Below, piece by piece: positions 53,407-60,891 of a DNA stretch of 64,000 nucleotides (its first letter is position 1; each line of letters starts with the position of its first letter). The stretch is taken from positions 62,001-126,000 of the forward strand of contig URUK01000001.1 of the NCBI GenBank assembly GCA_900551055.1, read 5' to 3'. This stretch comes from an uncultured Prevotella sp. GTDB taxonomy: Bacteria > Bacteroidota > Bacteroidia > Bacteroidales > Bacteroidaceae. Both the position numbers and the translations under genes were made by a program. The notes below the pieces were generated by a model. It did no database searches. It was not told the DNA's origin and was given only the letters and a program-made list of their open reading frames with translations.

Positions 53407-53994
53407 CTAATTAGCCGCCTTTTGCAGGCAGCCTTTTATGATGTTGTCAAGTTGTCTGACGCGCGCTTTGTTTCCGCTTGGCGTGAAAGCCTTGTAATAT
53501 TCGGCTGACGAGGCAAATGTTTCTGCCGCCTGCGCCCATTTCCCCAGTTGCATATAGCAGAAGCCGAGACGGTACAGCACGTCGCCTTTTTCTTCTTTCC
53601 TGCATACCAGTATAAGCATTTCGTAAAGCGGTATTGCTGCTGCGTATTCTTCAAGTCGGAAGTGGCTGTCGGCCGCGGCTTTATAATATACCCTGCGCTC
53701 TGCAGGTGAGTAGATGTCAAGTGACGGTATGGCCTTGTCAAGGTAGCGGCATGCTGCGGTGTAGTCTTGCTCGTAATGATAACAGACTCCCATATATGCG
53801 ATGAGACGCGGATTTAGTTTGTACTTTCTGTCCAGCTTAATGAAAAGCATCAGAGCCTCGTGGTATTTCCCTCCCGAGAAATAGTCTACAGCCATGCCCA
53901 GCAGTTGCTTGTCGGGTATGCTGTCGTTATGTTGGCTGCCGGCTGTGCATGGCGTAGTGAGCGAGATAAGCAGAAGTAACAGGATTTTCCTCAT
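53407..53994 (-). CDS. Exported TPR protein coupled to M64 peptidase
   Basis: A 195-residue protein with a signal peptide (MRKILLLLLISLTTPCTAGS) and about four TPR repeats (AVDYFSGGKYHEALMLFIK, AYMGVCYHYEQDYTAACRY, VLYRLGFCYMQLGKWAQAA). Its ATG overlaps the stop of the upstream peptidase gene (ATGA at 53991-53994), so the two are translationally coupled and the TPR protein may be a periplasmic partner of the peptidase (inference). Confidence 0.88.
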   Translation of the reverse strand: MRKILLLLLISLTTPCTAGSQHNDSIPDKQLLGMAVDYFSGGKYHEALMLFIKLDRKYKLNPRLIAYMGVCYHYEQDYTAACRYLDKAIPSLDIYSPAERRVYYKAAADSHFRLEEYAAAIPLYEMLILVCRKEEKGDVLYRLGFCYMQLGKWAQAAETFASSAEYYKAFTPSGNKARVRQLDNIIKGCLQKAAN

Positions 53995-55280
53995 TTGGTG
54001 TAAAAATCAATAAGCCGTTGTAATGCGTCGCGGCATACAGTGCAAAACTCCGGGTTCTCGTTGGTGCGCATCCGGCAGTCCTGCATTCCGCGGTAAACGC
54101 CTTTCAGGCTGTAGCCTGCACCTTCGAAAAGTCCTATTCTTGTGCTTATTGTCGAAGCGTCCTTACTTTCTGGCGTGGGTGTTGGAGTGCCTGGGGCAAT
54201 CATATCCTCCCACTTCCCGTGGAAATCGTGCAGTGTTGTGATGTTGGGTTCCCACGGTTCAACGTCGTGCGGATACATCGGTATTTGTTCAAAGTCATAC
54301 GCATATTCGTCGGCAAGTCCGCCGAAACTGTGTCCGAACTCGTGTACTACGACGGGTTTAAACATGGGGTGGTGGGTCATTGACAGCACGTAGGAGTTAA
54401 GGATGCCGCCGCCACCGTATTCGGCGGTGTTCACCAGTATCACAATGTGTTCGTAAGGCGTACCGGCAAGGCGGTCGTGTAGTGTGGAGAGGTTTAATGT
54501 TGTAAGATACCGGTCGCTGTAGAACGTGTCGAAATGCGAACCCAGCGAAGTGTCTTTCCAGATGCCCTTCGACGGCTCGCTTGTGCCGCTTTCAGCCGAT
54601 GAAGACTTCACTGCTATGATGTTGAAACGGTTTCTTGACGACTTGAACGGCTCGTGTGAGAATATGGCTTCCATCGCTTCACGGGCATCGTTGACAAACA
54701 TTCCCATTTCCTTTTCGGTATATCCTTCGGCAACGAATGCGACGTGTATGCACTGTGATGTGTCCGCTGCTTGTTGCACGGTTTCGTAGGGTGTGATGTT
54801 ACGCTCGCCTATGCGCCTTATCAGGATGTCTGTCGGAATTACGGTGTGCGTGTATTCCGCCATTGTCTGTCTTCTGTTGTCACGCAGTTCAACAGTTATG
54901 TCAACAGTGTCCTTGGGCATAGGCACAAGAAAAACGTTCTCGAAAGCCTTGGCCGGACCTTCCGCTTCGTCGTATGAAAGCCATTCTTGGAAAAGTGTGG
55001 AGAACGAGTTTCTGTATATCACGCTGTCGCTTTTATGGATACGTACAGTAATCTGGCCGTTCCCCTCAACCGGGACTTCAGCAAGCCTGTGCCGTTTGCC
55101 GTACCAGTGTGGTATGGAATACATTTCGGCAAGGCTTATGTCCTGTTGGGTTTTGTTGCCGGAGAAGATGTAGTCAATGCGCAGGGTGCGGTCGGTGAAA
55201 TGCGTGTCAAAGTCTTGTGCCAGGATGCTTACGGCACTTGCAACGGCCATGGCCAGTGCGATTGTACGGATATTGAACAT
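53991..55280 (-). CDS. M64-family metallopeptidase, exported
   Basis: About 429 residues from ATG 55280, which starts a signal peptide (MFNIRTIALAMAVASAVSILA); the frame is open ten codons upstream. The catalytic zinc motif HEFGHSFGGLADEY near residue 313 follows the M64 pattern (the IgA-peptidase-like Clostridium ramosum family). Other family segments: HVAFVAEGYTEKEMGMFVND and VILVNTAEYGGGGI. The C terminus has several Cys. Substrate unknown. Followed by the coupled TPR gene. Confidence 0.92.
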   Translation of the reverse strand: MFNIRTIALAMAVASAVSILAQDFDTHFTDRTLRIDYIFSGNKTQQDISLAEMYSIPHWYGKRHRLAEVPVEGNGQITVRIHKSDSVIYRNSFSTLFQEWLSYDEAEGPAKAFENVFLVPMPKDTVDITVELRDNRRQTMAEYTHTVIPTDILIRRIGERNITPYETVQQAADTSQCIHVAFVAEGYTEKEMGMFVNDAREAMEAIFSHEPFKSSRNRFNIIAVKSSSAESGTSEPSKGIWKDTSLGSHFDTFYSDRYLTTLNLSTLHDRLAGTPYEHIVILVNTAEYGGGGILNSYVLSMTHHPMFKPVVVHEFGHSFGGLADEYAYDFEQIPMYPHDVEPWEPNITTLHDFHGKWEDMIAPGTPTPTPESKDASTISTRIGLFEGAGYSLKGVYRGMQDCRMRTNENPEFCTVCRDALQRLIDFYTK

Positions 55281-55353
55281 GCCTTTGAAGTTTATTGATT
55301 GTTTGTGCAAGGCATAACGCCGCCTTGCCTGTGATTAATATTGTCGTAGAAGG

Positions 55354-55734
55354 TCAAAAAGGACATTCTTTGATAAGCTTTATTATGTATTTGCGTTCCC
55401 AGTCTTCGGCATGCAGTGTAAGGCTGCCGTATTTCAGTATGTCTATGTCCATCTTTACAATGTTGTTTGTACGTGCGCGTTTGCTGCTTCCGCAGGTTTT
55501 CTCTATATGCTTAAGGGCTTTGTGCAGGTATTTAAGCTTATGAGACGAATGTGTGAATGCAAGGCAATTGAGGAACTTGTCAGATGTTATTCCAATCGGT
55601 TCGGTCCATATGCATTCGGTGAATATAATGTCTTGACCGAACATGCCTCGCAATTTTTCTTGCGCTTTAGATATGGTTTTTTCTTGGTCGCAATTCGTTC
55701 CGAGCGAAAGTATAAGCTCTTTTTGTTCCGTCAT
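55354..55734 (-). CDS. folK: HPPK-like pyrophosphokinase, short form
   Basis: A 126-residue protein with HPPK hallmarks: ILSLGTNCDQEKTISKAQEKL, WTEPIGI and FLNCLAF, LKHIEKTCG, and MDIDILKYGSLTLHAEDWERKY. HPPK adds pyrophosphate to 6-hydroxymethyl-dihydropterin in folate synthesis. It is shorter than E. coli FolK (159) but contains the substrate-binding regions in order; the catalytic DIDI motif is intact. The leader is about 100 bases with a short hairpin. Confidence 0.82.
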   Translation of the reverse strand: MTEQKELILSLGTNCDQEKTISKAQEKLRGMFGQDIIFTECIWTEPIGITSDKFLNCLAFTHSSHKLKYLHKALKHIEKTCGSSKRARTNNIVKMDIDILKYGSLTLHAEDWERKYIIKLIKECPF

Positions 55735-55839
55735 ATCCTTGATGTGTCTTGCCTTTTAATTCTGTTTTGCGCGATGTCTGGCTGCGGCATGGCGTTTCGA
55801 GCCATGTCCACGACCCTGATGGAGGTTTAATATTTTTAG

Positions 55840-55847
55840 CAAAGATA
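55840..55847 (-). promoter_or_regulatory. -7 box of folK
   Basis: TATCTTTG on the minus strand, a perfect match, about 106 bases upstream of the folK start. Confidence 0.6.
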
Positions 55848-55897
55848 CTAATATTTATCAATAAACGCTGTCAGGTGGTTGATTTTTAAGAAATATT

Positions 55898-55928
55898 TTT
55901 GCCAGATGAAGGATTTTCATTACTTTTG
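55898..55928 (+). promoter_or_regulatory. Promoter of the MORN-repeat gene
   Basis: TTTG at 55898-55901, a 19-base spacer and TACTTTTG at 55921-55928. The GTG start at 55954 lies about 25 bases after the -7 box. Confidence 0.82.
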
Positions 55929-55953
55929 GTGATAAATTAAAAAATGCTTAATC

Positions 55954-57066
55954 GTGAAGAACTATATATTGCTTGTTTTGATGATGCTTGCCGTTTCTTT
56001 GTCTGTTGATGCCCAAAAGATAACGTTGGGTTCTTGTGAGACAAAAGATGGAGGTACTTATCAAGGGGAGATGGTTTCAGGCAAGCCGCATGGAAAAGGC
56101 AAGACCGTTTATCGTAACGGAGATGTGTATGAAGGCTCTTATGTCAAGGGTAAACGTCAAGGATATGGCGTTTACACGTTTTCGGACGGTGAGAAGTATG
56201 ATGGAGAATGGTTCCAAGACCAGCAGCACGGTCGTGGCACTTATTATTTCATAAACAACAATAAATATGTCGGATTGTGGTTCAGGGACTATCAGCAGGG
56301 ACATGGTGTGATGCACTACTATAACGGCGACAAGTATGACGGTGAGTGGTATCAGGACAAGCGCAATGGAAAGGGGAAATATACTTACAGTAGCGGTGCT
56401 TACTACGACGGAGAGTGGAAGGACGACAAAAAAAACGGCAAGGGATTTTTCGATTGGGGCGATGGTACGACATACGACGGGATGTGGAATGACAATCTCC
56501 GTTCAGGACAAGGAACGAACAAATATGCTGACGGAGACATTTATATAGGCGAATGGTTGGATGATGTGCAGAACGGCAAAGGTATATATAAATTCCAGAA
56601 TGGCGACGTGTATGAAGGTGATTATGTGCGTGGCCGACGTACGGGTGAGGGGATATTCACATTTGCCAATGGCGACCGTTATACAGGACATTTCACTGTG
56701 GGCGACAAGGACGGACATGGGGTTATGCAATGGCGTAACGGCGACGTTTATAGCGGCAATTGGAAAAATGACCGCCAGAATGGGCACGGCAAGCTGACAA
56801 AGCGCAACGGTGATGTATACGAAGGTGAATTTAAAGACGGTGTGCTTGACGGGCAAGTGATAATCCATTTTTCGGATGGCAGCAAATTCAGAGGGACATT
56901 CCGCGATGGTAAGCGTAATGGTACGGCCATAGAGGTGGATAAGGACGGAAAACGCTTTGAAGGGACATATAAGGACGATTTGCGCGATGGAAGGTATGTG
57001 GAGAAAGACCGCAACGGAAACATTGTTTTACAAGGAATGTATATTTTAGGAAACAGAGTTCAATAA
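55954..57066 (+). CDS. Exported protein made of about 14 MORN repeats
   Basis: A 370-residue protein with a GTG start (55954, fixed by the promoter at 55898-55928) and a signal peptide (VKNYILLVLMMLAVSLSVDAQ). Almost the whole mature part is 23-residue MORN repeats, each with a core like YDGEW, YEGDY or FRGTF followed by GxGxx; I count about 14. MORN repeats give an elongated beta-hairpin ladder used for protein or membrane binding in eukaryotes; in bacteria their role is unclear. Followed 20 bases later by the YhcH-like gene, so probably cotranscribed. Confidence 0.93.
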   Translation: MKNYILLVLMMLAVSLSVDAQKITLGSCETKDGGTYQGEMVSGKPHGKGKTVYRNGDVYEGSYVKGKRQGYGVYTFSDGEKYDGEWFQDQQHGRGTYYFINNNKYVGLWFRDYQQGHGVMHYYNGDKYDGEWYQDKRNGKGKYTYSSGAYYDGEWKDDKKNGKGFFDWGDGTTYDGMWNDNLRSGQGTNKYADGDIYIGEWLDDVQNGKGIYKFQNGDVYEGDYVRGRRTGEGIFTFANGDRYTGHFTVGDKDGHGVMQWRNGDVYSGNWKNDRQNGHGKLTKRNGDVYEGEFKDGVLDGQVIIHFSDGSKFRGTFRDGKRNGTAIEVDKDGKRFEGTYKDDLRDGRYVEKDRNGNIVLQGMYILGNRVQ

Positions 57067-57086
57067 TCTTCTAAATTTATAATATT

Positions 57087-57530
57087 ATGGTAATAGACAC
57101 GCTTGATAATTTGGAGAAATATGTGTCTTTGAACCCTTTGTTCAAGGACGTTGTTGATTTTGTCAAGGCAAACGATCTTGGCAGTCTTGAGCCGGGCAAG
57201 TATGAGATAAAAGGCGCAGACCTGTTTGTAAACATACAGACGGCAAAAGGCAAGACCAAAGAGGTAGCTGTGCTTGAAACTCACAAGAAGATGATAGATA
57301 TCCAGATACCTCTTAGCACTGAAGAGACATACGGATATACACCTTTATGCGATTTGCCTGATGCAGAATATAATCCGGTTAAAGACATAACAAAATATGA
57401 AGGTGCAGCAGATACTTATGTTACTTGTAAGCCGGGTGAGTTTGCCATCTTCTTTCCACAGGACGGTCACGCGCCGTGCATATCGGACAAGGAGGAGATA
57501 AAGAAAGCCATATTCAAGGTGCTGGCTTAA
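57087..57530 (+). CDS. YhcH/YjgK/YiaL (DUF386) family protein
   Basis: A 147-residue cupin-fold protein: KYEIKGADLFVNIQTAKGK, THKKMIDIQIPLSTEE, and FAIFFPQDGHAPCI, with His and Glu residues that bind a metal in this family. Relatives (EbgC, NanQ) act in sugar metabolism, for example as anomerases of sialic acid. Neighbours are a MORN protein and glgB, which do not settle the substrate. Confidence 0.93.
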   Translation: MVIDTLDNLEKYVSLNPLFKDVVDFVKANDLGSLEPGKYEIKGADLFVNIQTAKGKTKEVAVLETHKKMIDIQIPLSTEETYGYTPLCDLPDAEYNPVKDITKYEGAADTYVTCKPGEFAIFFPQDGHAPCISDKEEIKKAIFKVLA

Positions 57531-57561
57531 GAATACGTCCATAATATTAATATCTTGCATT

Positions 57562-59631
57562 ATGGTTACACGAAAGACAAAATCCACAAAGACTAAAAAT
57601 GCGGTTTCAACAGCTGTAAAGCAACCGGAGCATATTGGATTGGTGGCCAATGACGGTTATCTTGCTCCGTATGAGGACGCCATCCGTGGAAGGCATGACC
57701 ATGCCGTTTGGAAAATCAATCAGTTGACACATGATGGCAAAAACACGCTTGAAAGTTTTGCAAGCGGATATGACTATTACGGCCTGCACAAACTTTCACG
57801 CGGATGGGTGTTCAGAGAGTGGGCACCCAATGCCACGGAGATATACCTTGTAGGCGACTTCAACAATTGGCAGGAAACCGAGAAATACAAGGCGAAGAGA
57901 ATTGAGGGTACTGGTAACTGGGAACTCAAGATTTCGGAAAAGGGCATGAAGCACGGCGACCTGTACAAGATGCACGTGTATTGGGACGGCGGCAGCGGTG
58001 AAAGAATACCGGCTTGGGCACAAAGGGTTGTGCAGGATGACACAACAAAGATATTCTCCGCCCAAGTATGGAATCCGGAGCCGTATGTGTGGAAGAAAAA
58101 GAAATTCAAGCCAAGCAAAAATCCCCTGTTGATTTATGAGTGCCATATAGGAATGGCTCAAGATGCAGAAAAGGTGGGGACATACACCGAGTTTAAGGAT
58201 AATGTACTGCCGCGTGTGATTGCAGACGGGTATAATTGCATACAGATAATGGCCATTCAGGAACATCCCTATTATGGTTCGTTCGGTTATCATGTCAGCA
58301 GTTTCTTTGCAGCGTCAAGCCGTTTCGGCACTCCCGAAGAACTTAAGGCTCTGATAGATGAGGCTCATCGTAACGGCATCGCTGTAATAATGGATATTGT
58401 GCACAGTCATGCAGTAAAGAACGAGGTTGAGGGGCTTGGCAATTTGGCTGGTGATCCTAATCAGTATTTCTATCCCGGCGACAGGCATGAGCATCCAGCG
58501 TGGGACAGCCTTTGCTTTGATTATGGCAAGGATGATGTATTGCATTTCTTATTAAGCAATTGCAAATACTGGTTGAAGGAGTTTCATTTTGACGGCTTCC
58601 GCTTTGATGGTGTCACTTCGATGCTGTATTACAGTCACGGACTTGGTGAGGCTTTCTGCAATTATGCCGACTATTTCAACGGGCACGAGGATGACAATGC
58701 TATATGTTATCTAACCATTGCGAACAAGCTGATACATGAAGTCAATCCTGATGCCATCACCATTGCCGAGGAGGTAAGCGGTATGCCAGGGCTCGCGGCC
58801 AGGTTTGAGGATGGAGGATTCGGCTTCGATTACCGCATGGCGATGAACATACCAGACTATTGGATTAAGACCATAAAGGAAAAGAGCGATGAGGAATGGA
58901 AGCCGAGCAGTATTTTCTGGGAGGTGAAAAACCGTCGTCCTGATGAGAGGACCATAAGCTATTGCGAAAGCCACGACCAGGCTTTGGTTGGAGATAAGAC
59001 AATAATATTCCGTCTTATTGATGCTGATATGTATTGGCATTTCAAAAAAGGCGACGAGAATGAGACTGTCCATCGTGGTATAGCGTTGCACAAGATGATA
59101 CGTCTTGTCACGGCTGCGGCCATTAATGGAGGATATCTTAATTTTATGGGAAACGAGTTCGGTCATCCTGAATGGATTGATTTTCCGCGCGAGGGCAATG
59201 GTTGGAGCTATAAATATGCCCGAAGGCAGTGGAATTTGGTTGACAATCACGAACTTTGCTATCATTATCTTGGCGATTTCGACCGTGAGATGTTGAAGGT
59301 AATCAAGAGTGTTCGCAATTTCCAGAATACTCCAGTACAGGAGATTTGGCATAATGACGGTGACCAGGTGCTGGCATTCATGCGTGGCGATTTGGTGTTT
59401 GTGTTCAACTTCAGTCCGTCGCGTTCATTCACCGATTATGGCTTCCTCGTGCCTACGGGGTCGTATGATGTCGTGTTGAATACTGATGCCAAGGCTTTCG
59501 GTGGCAACGGTTTTGCAGATGACACGATGACTCATGTCACGAATTATGACCCGCTTTATGTGAAAGACCATAAGGAGTGGCTGAAGCTTTATATACCGGC
59601 ACGCTCCGCTGTGGTGTTGAAGAAGAATTGA
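57562..59631 (+). CDS. glgB: 1,4-alpha-glucan branching enzyme, eukaryote-like
   Basis: A 689-residue GH13 enzyme that introduces alpha-1,6 branches in glycogen. An N-terminal CBM48 (WVFREWAPNATEIYLVGDFNNW) is followed by a TIM barrel with the four conserved regions: VIMDIVHSHAVKN, FDGFRFDGVTSML (nucleophile Asp), ITIAEEVSGMPGL (acid Glu) and YCESHDQALVGDKT. The residues around NCIQIMAIQEHPYYGSFGYH and SSRFGTPEELKALID look more like animal/fungal GBE1 (GH13_8) than E. coli GlgB (GH13_9). Followed one base later by a membrane-protein gene. Confidence 0.96.
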   Translation: MVTRKTKSTKTKNAVSTAVKQPEHIGLVANDGYLAPYEDAIRGRHDHAVWKINQLTHDGKNTLESFASGYDYYGLHKLSRGWVFREWAPNATEIYLVGDFNNWQETEKYKAKRIEGTGNWELKISEKGMKHGDLYKMHVYWDGGSGERIPAWAQRVVQDDTTKIFSAQVWNPEPYVWKKKKFKPSKNPLLIYECHIGMAQDAEKVGTYTEFKDNVLPRVIADGYNCIQIMAIQEHPYYGSFGYHVSSFFAASSRFGTPEELKALIDEAHRNGIAVIMDIVHSHAVKNEVEGLGNLAGDPNQYFYPGDRHEHPAWDSLCFDYGKDDVLHFLLSNCKYWLKEFHFDGFRFDGVTSMLYYSHGLGEAFCNYADYFNGHEDDNAICYLTIANKLIHEVNPDAITIAEEVSGMPGLAARFEDGGFGFDYRMAMNIPDYWIKTIKEKSDEEWKPSSIFWEVKNRRPDERTISYCESHDQALVGDKTIIFRLIDADMYWHFKKGDENETVHRGIALHKMIRLVTAAAINGGYLNFMGNEFGHPEWIDFPREGNGWSYKYARRQWNLVDNHELCYHYLGDFDREMLKVIKSVRNFQNTPVQEIWHNDGDQVLAFMRGDLVFVFNFSPSRSFTDYGFLVPTGSYDVVLNTDAKAFGGNGFADDTMTHVTNYDPLYVKDHKEWLKLYIPARSAVVLKKN

Positions 59632-59632
59632 G

Positions 59633-60784
59633 ATGACGTATTTTAATAAGACAAACAATGGCACACTGCTTAAAACAGCGTGTGCTATTGTTTTCATATT
59701 GTTTGTATTTTCATATCTGTATTTCTTCCAAGCCGACCTGCTTGCGATGGCACAGCATGTCCTTTCCGGCGGTGCTACACGCTATGACCCGATAGTCGGC
59801 ACGGTGGTGATAACGGTTGTATTGTACCTTGTCCATGTTGGCATATGCAAACTTGGCGGCTTGGACGGTATGTTCCATGCTTTTACTTATCTTCCGTCAT
59901 TGCTGGTATTGGTGGCTTTGACCGATATTGATGATGGTGCTGACGGTAATGTTCTTGGCGGAGTGTGGATGTGGTTGTCTCTGTCGTTGATTGTGGTATA
60001 TGTTGCTGTGTCGTTGTTTTTGAGGTTTAGGGGAGCGTGTATTACGGCGGCACAAAATGTTTCCGGCGTGTCCTTGATGTGGAAGAACCTCCTTATTATG
60101 GCCTGTATGTTCATTGGCGTGTGCTTGTGTGGCAATGGAGACCGTGTGTTGCATTATCGGTTGCGCATCGAGAGTCTGCTTGGTTCGGGAGCTTATGCCA
60201 AGGCTTTGAGCGTGGGTGAAAAGTCTGAAGATGCCGATGAGAGTCTTACCATGTTGCGTGCTTTCGCCTTGTCGAGAAGTAGACAACTGGGCGAACGTCT
60301 TTTTGAATATCCATTGAAAGGTGGTTCAGAAGCCCTGTTGCCCGGCAAACGCGGTGCAAGGTGTCTGTTATTTCCAGAGGAACACATATTCAAGTACCTT
60401 AGTATACGCCGCAAGGGCGACATGCATGCTATGGAATATCTGCTTTATATCGAGCGCAACGGCCTTGCCATGAAGTCTGCGACAGACTATATCCTTTGCG
60501 GTTATCTTCTTGACAAGAATTTGGACGCATTCGTAAGTGCCATAAGGCATAAGTACAACATTGCGTCGGCATCGCTTCCAAAGCATTATAAGGAAGCACT
60601 TACGCTATACACACATCTTAGGGCTAATCCTGTTTTGGTTTATCATGACGAGGTTATGGATGCTGATTATGCCGACTTGCAAAAGCTTACACGTAGCTAT
60701 CCGGATGTACGCGAACGTGAGTCTTACGTGCGCGATACGTATGGCGACACTTATTGGTATTATTATTTTTACCACAAGGGATGA
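59633..60784 (+). CDS. DUF6057-like membrane protein
   Basis: A 383-residue protein with about five N-terminal TM helices (residues about 12-175; for example AIVFILFVFSYLYFF and GVWMWLSLSLIVVYVAVSLFL) and a soluble C-terminal half with TPR-like helices (AKALSVGEKSEDADESL, HKYNIASASLPKHYKEALTLY). The pattern resembles DUF6057 proteins of Bacteroidales, from memory. Starts one base after the glgB stop, so cotranslated. Function unknown. Confidence 0.82.
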   Translation: MTYFNKTNNGTLLKTACAIVFILFVFSYLYFFQADLLAMAQHVLSGGATRYDPIVGTVVITVVLYLVHVGICKLGGLDGMFHAFTYLPSLLVLVALTDIDDGADGNVLGGVWMWLSLSLIVVYVAVSLFLRFRGACITAAQNVSGVSLMWKNLLIMACMFIGVCLCGNGDRVLHYRLRIESLLGSGAYAKALSVGEKSEDADESLTMLRAFALSRSRQLGERLFEYPLKGGSEALLPGKRGARCLLFPEEHIFKYLSIRRKGDMHAMEYLLYIERNGLAMKSATDYILCGYLLDKNLDAFVSAIRHKYNIASASLPKHYKEALTLYTHLRANPVLVYHDEVMDADYADLQKLTRSYPDVRERESYVRDTYGDTYWYYYFYHKG

Positions 60785-60821
60785 GTTTCGGTTGACCGTG
60801 TGACTTTTTTTGACTGCGGTA

Positions 60822-60875
60822 AAACATTCAGCCGTGACGACGGCCATTATGGCACGTCATCACGGCTGAATGTTT
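60822..60875. terminator. Bidirectional terminator before htpG 3' end
   Basis: A 21-bp arm AAACATTCAGCCGTGACGACG pairs almost perfectly with its complement at 60855-60875, with a 12-base loop. Lies between the convergent membrane-protein gene and htpG. Confidence 0.9.
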
Positions 60876-60891
60876 ATATGTGTTTATAAGC

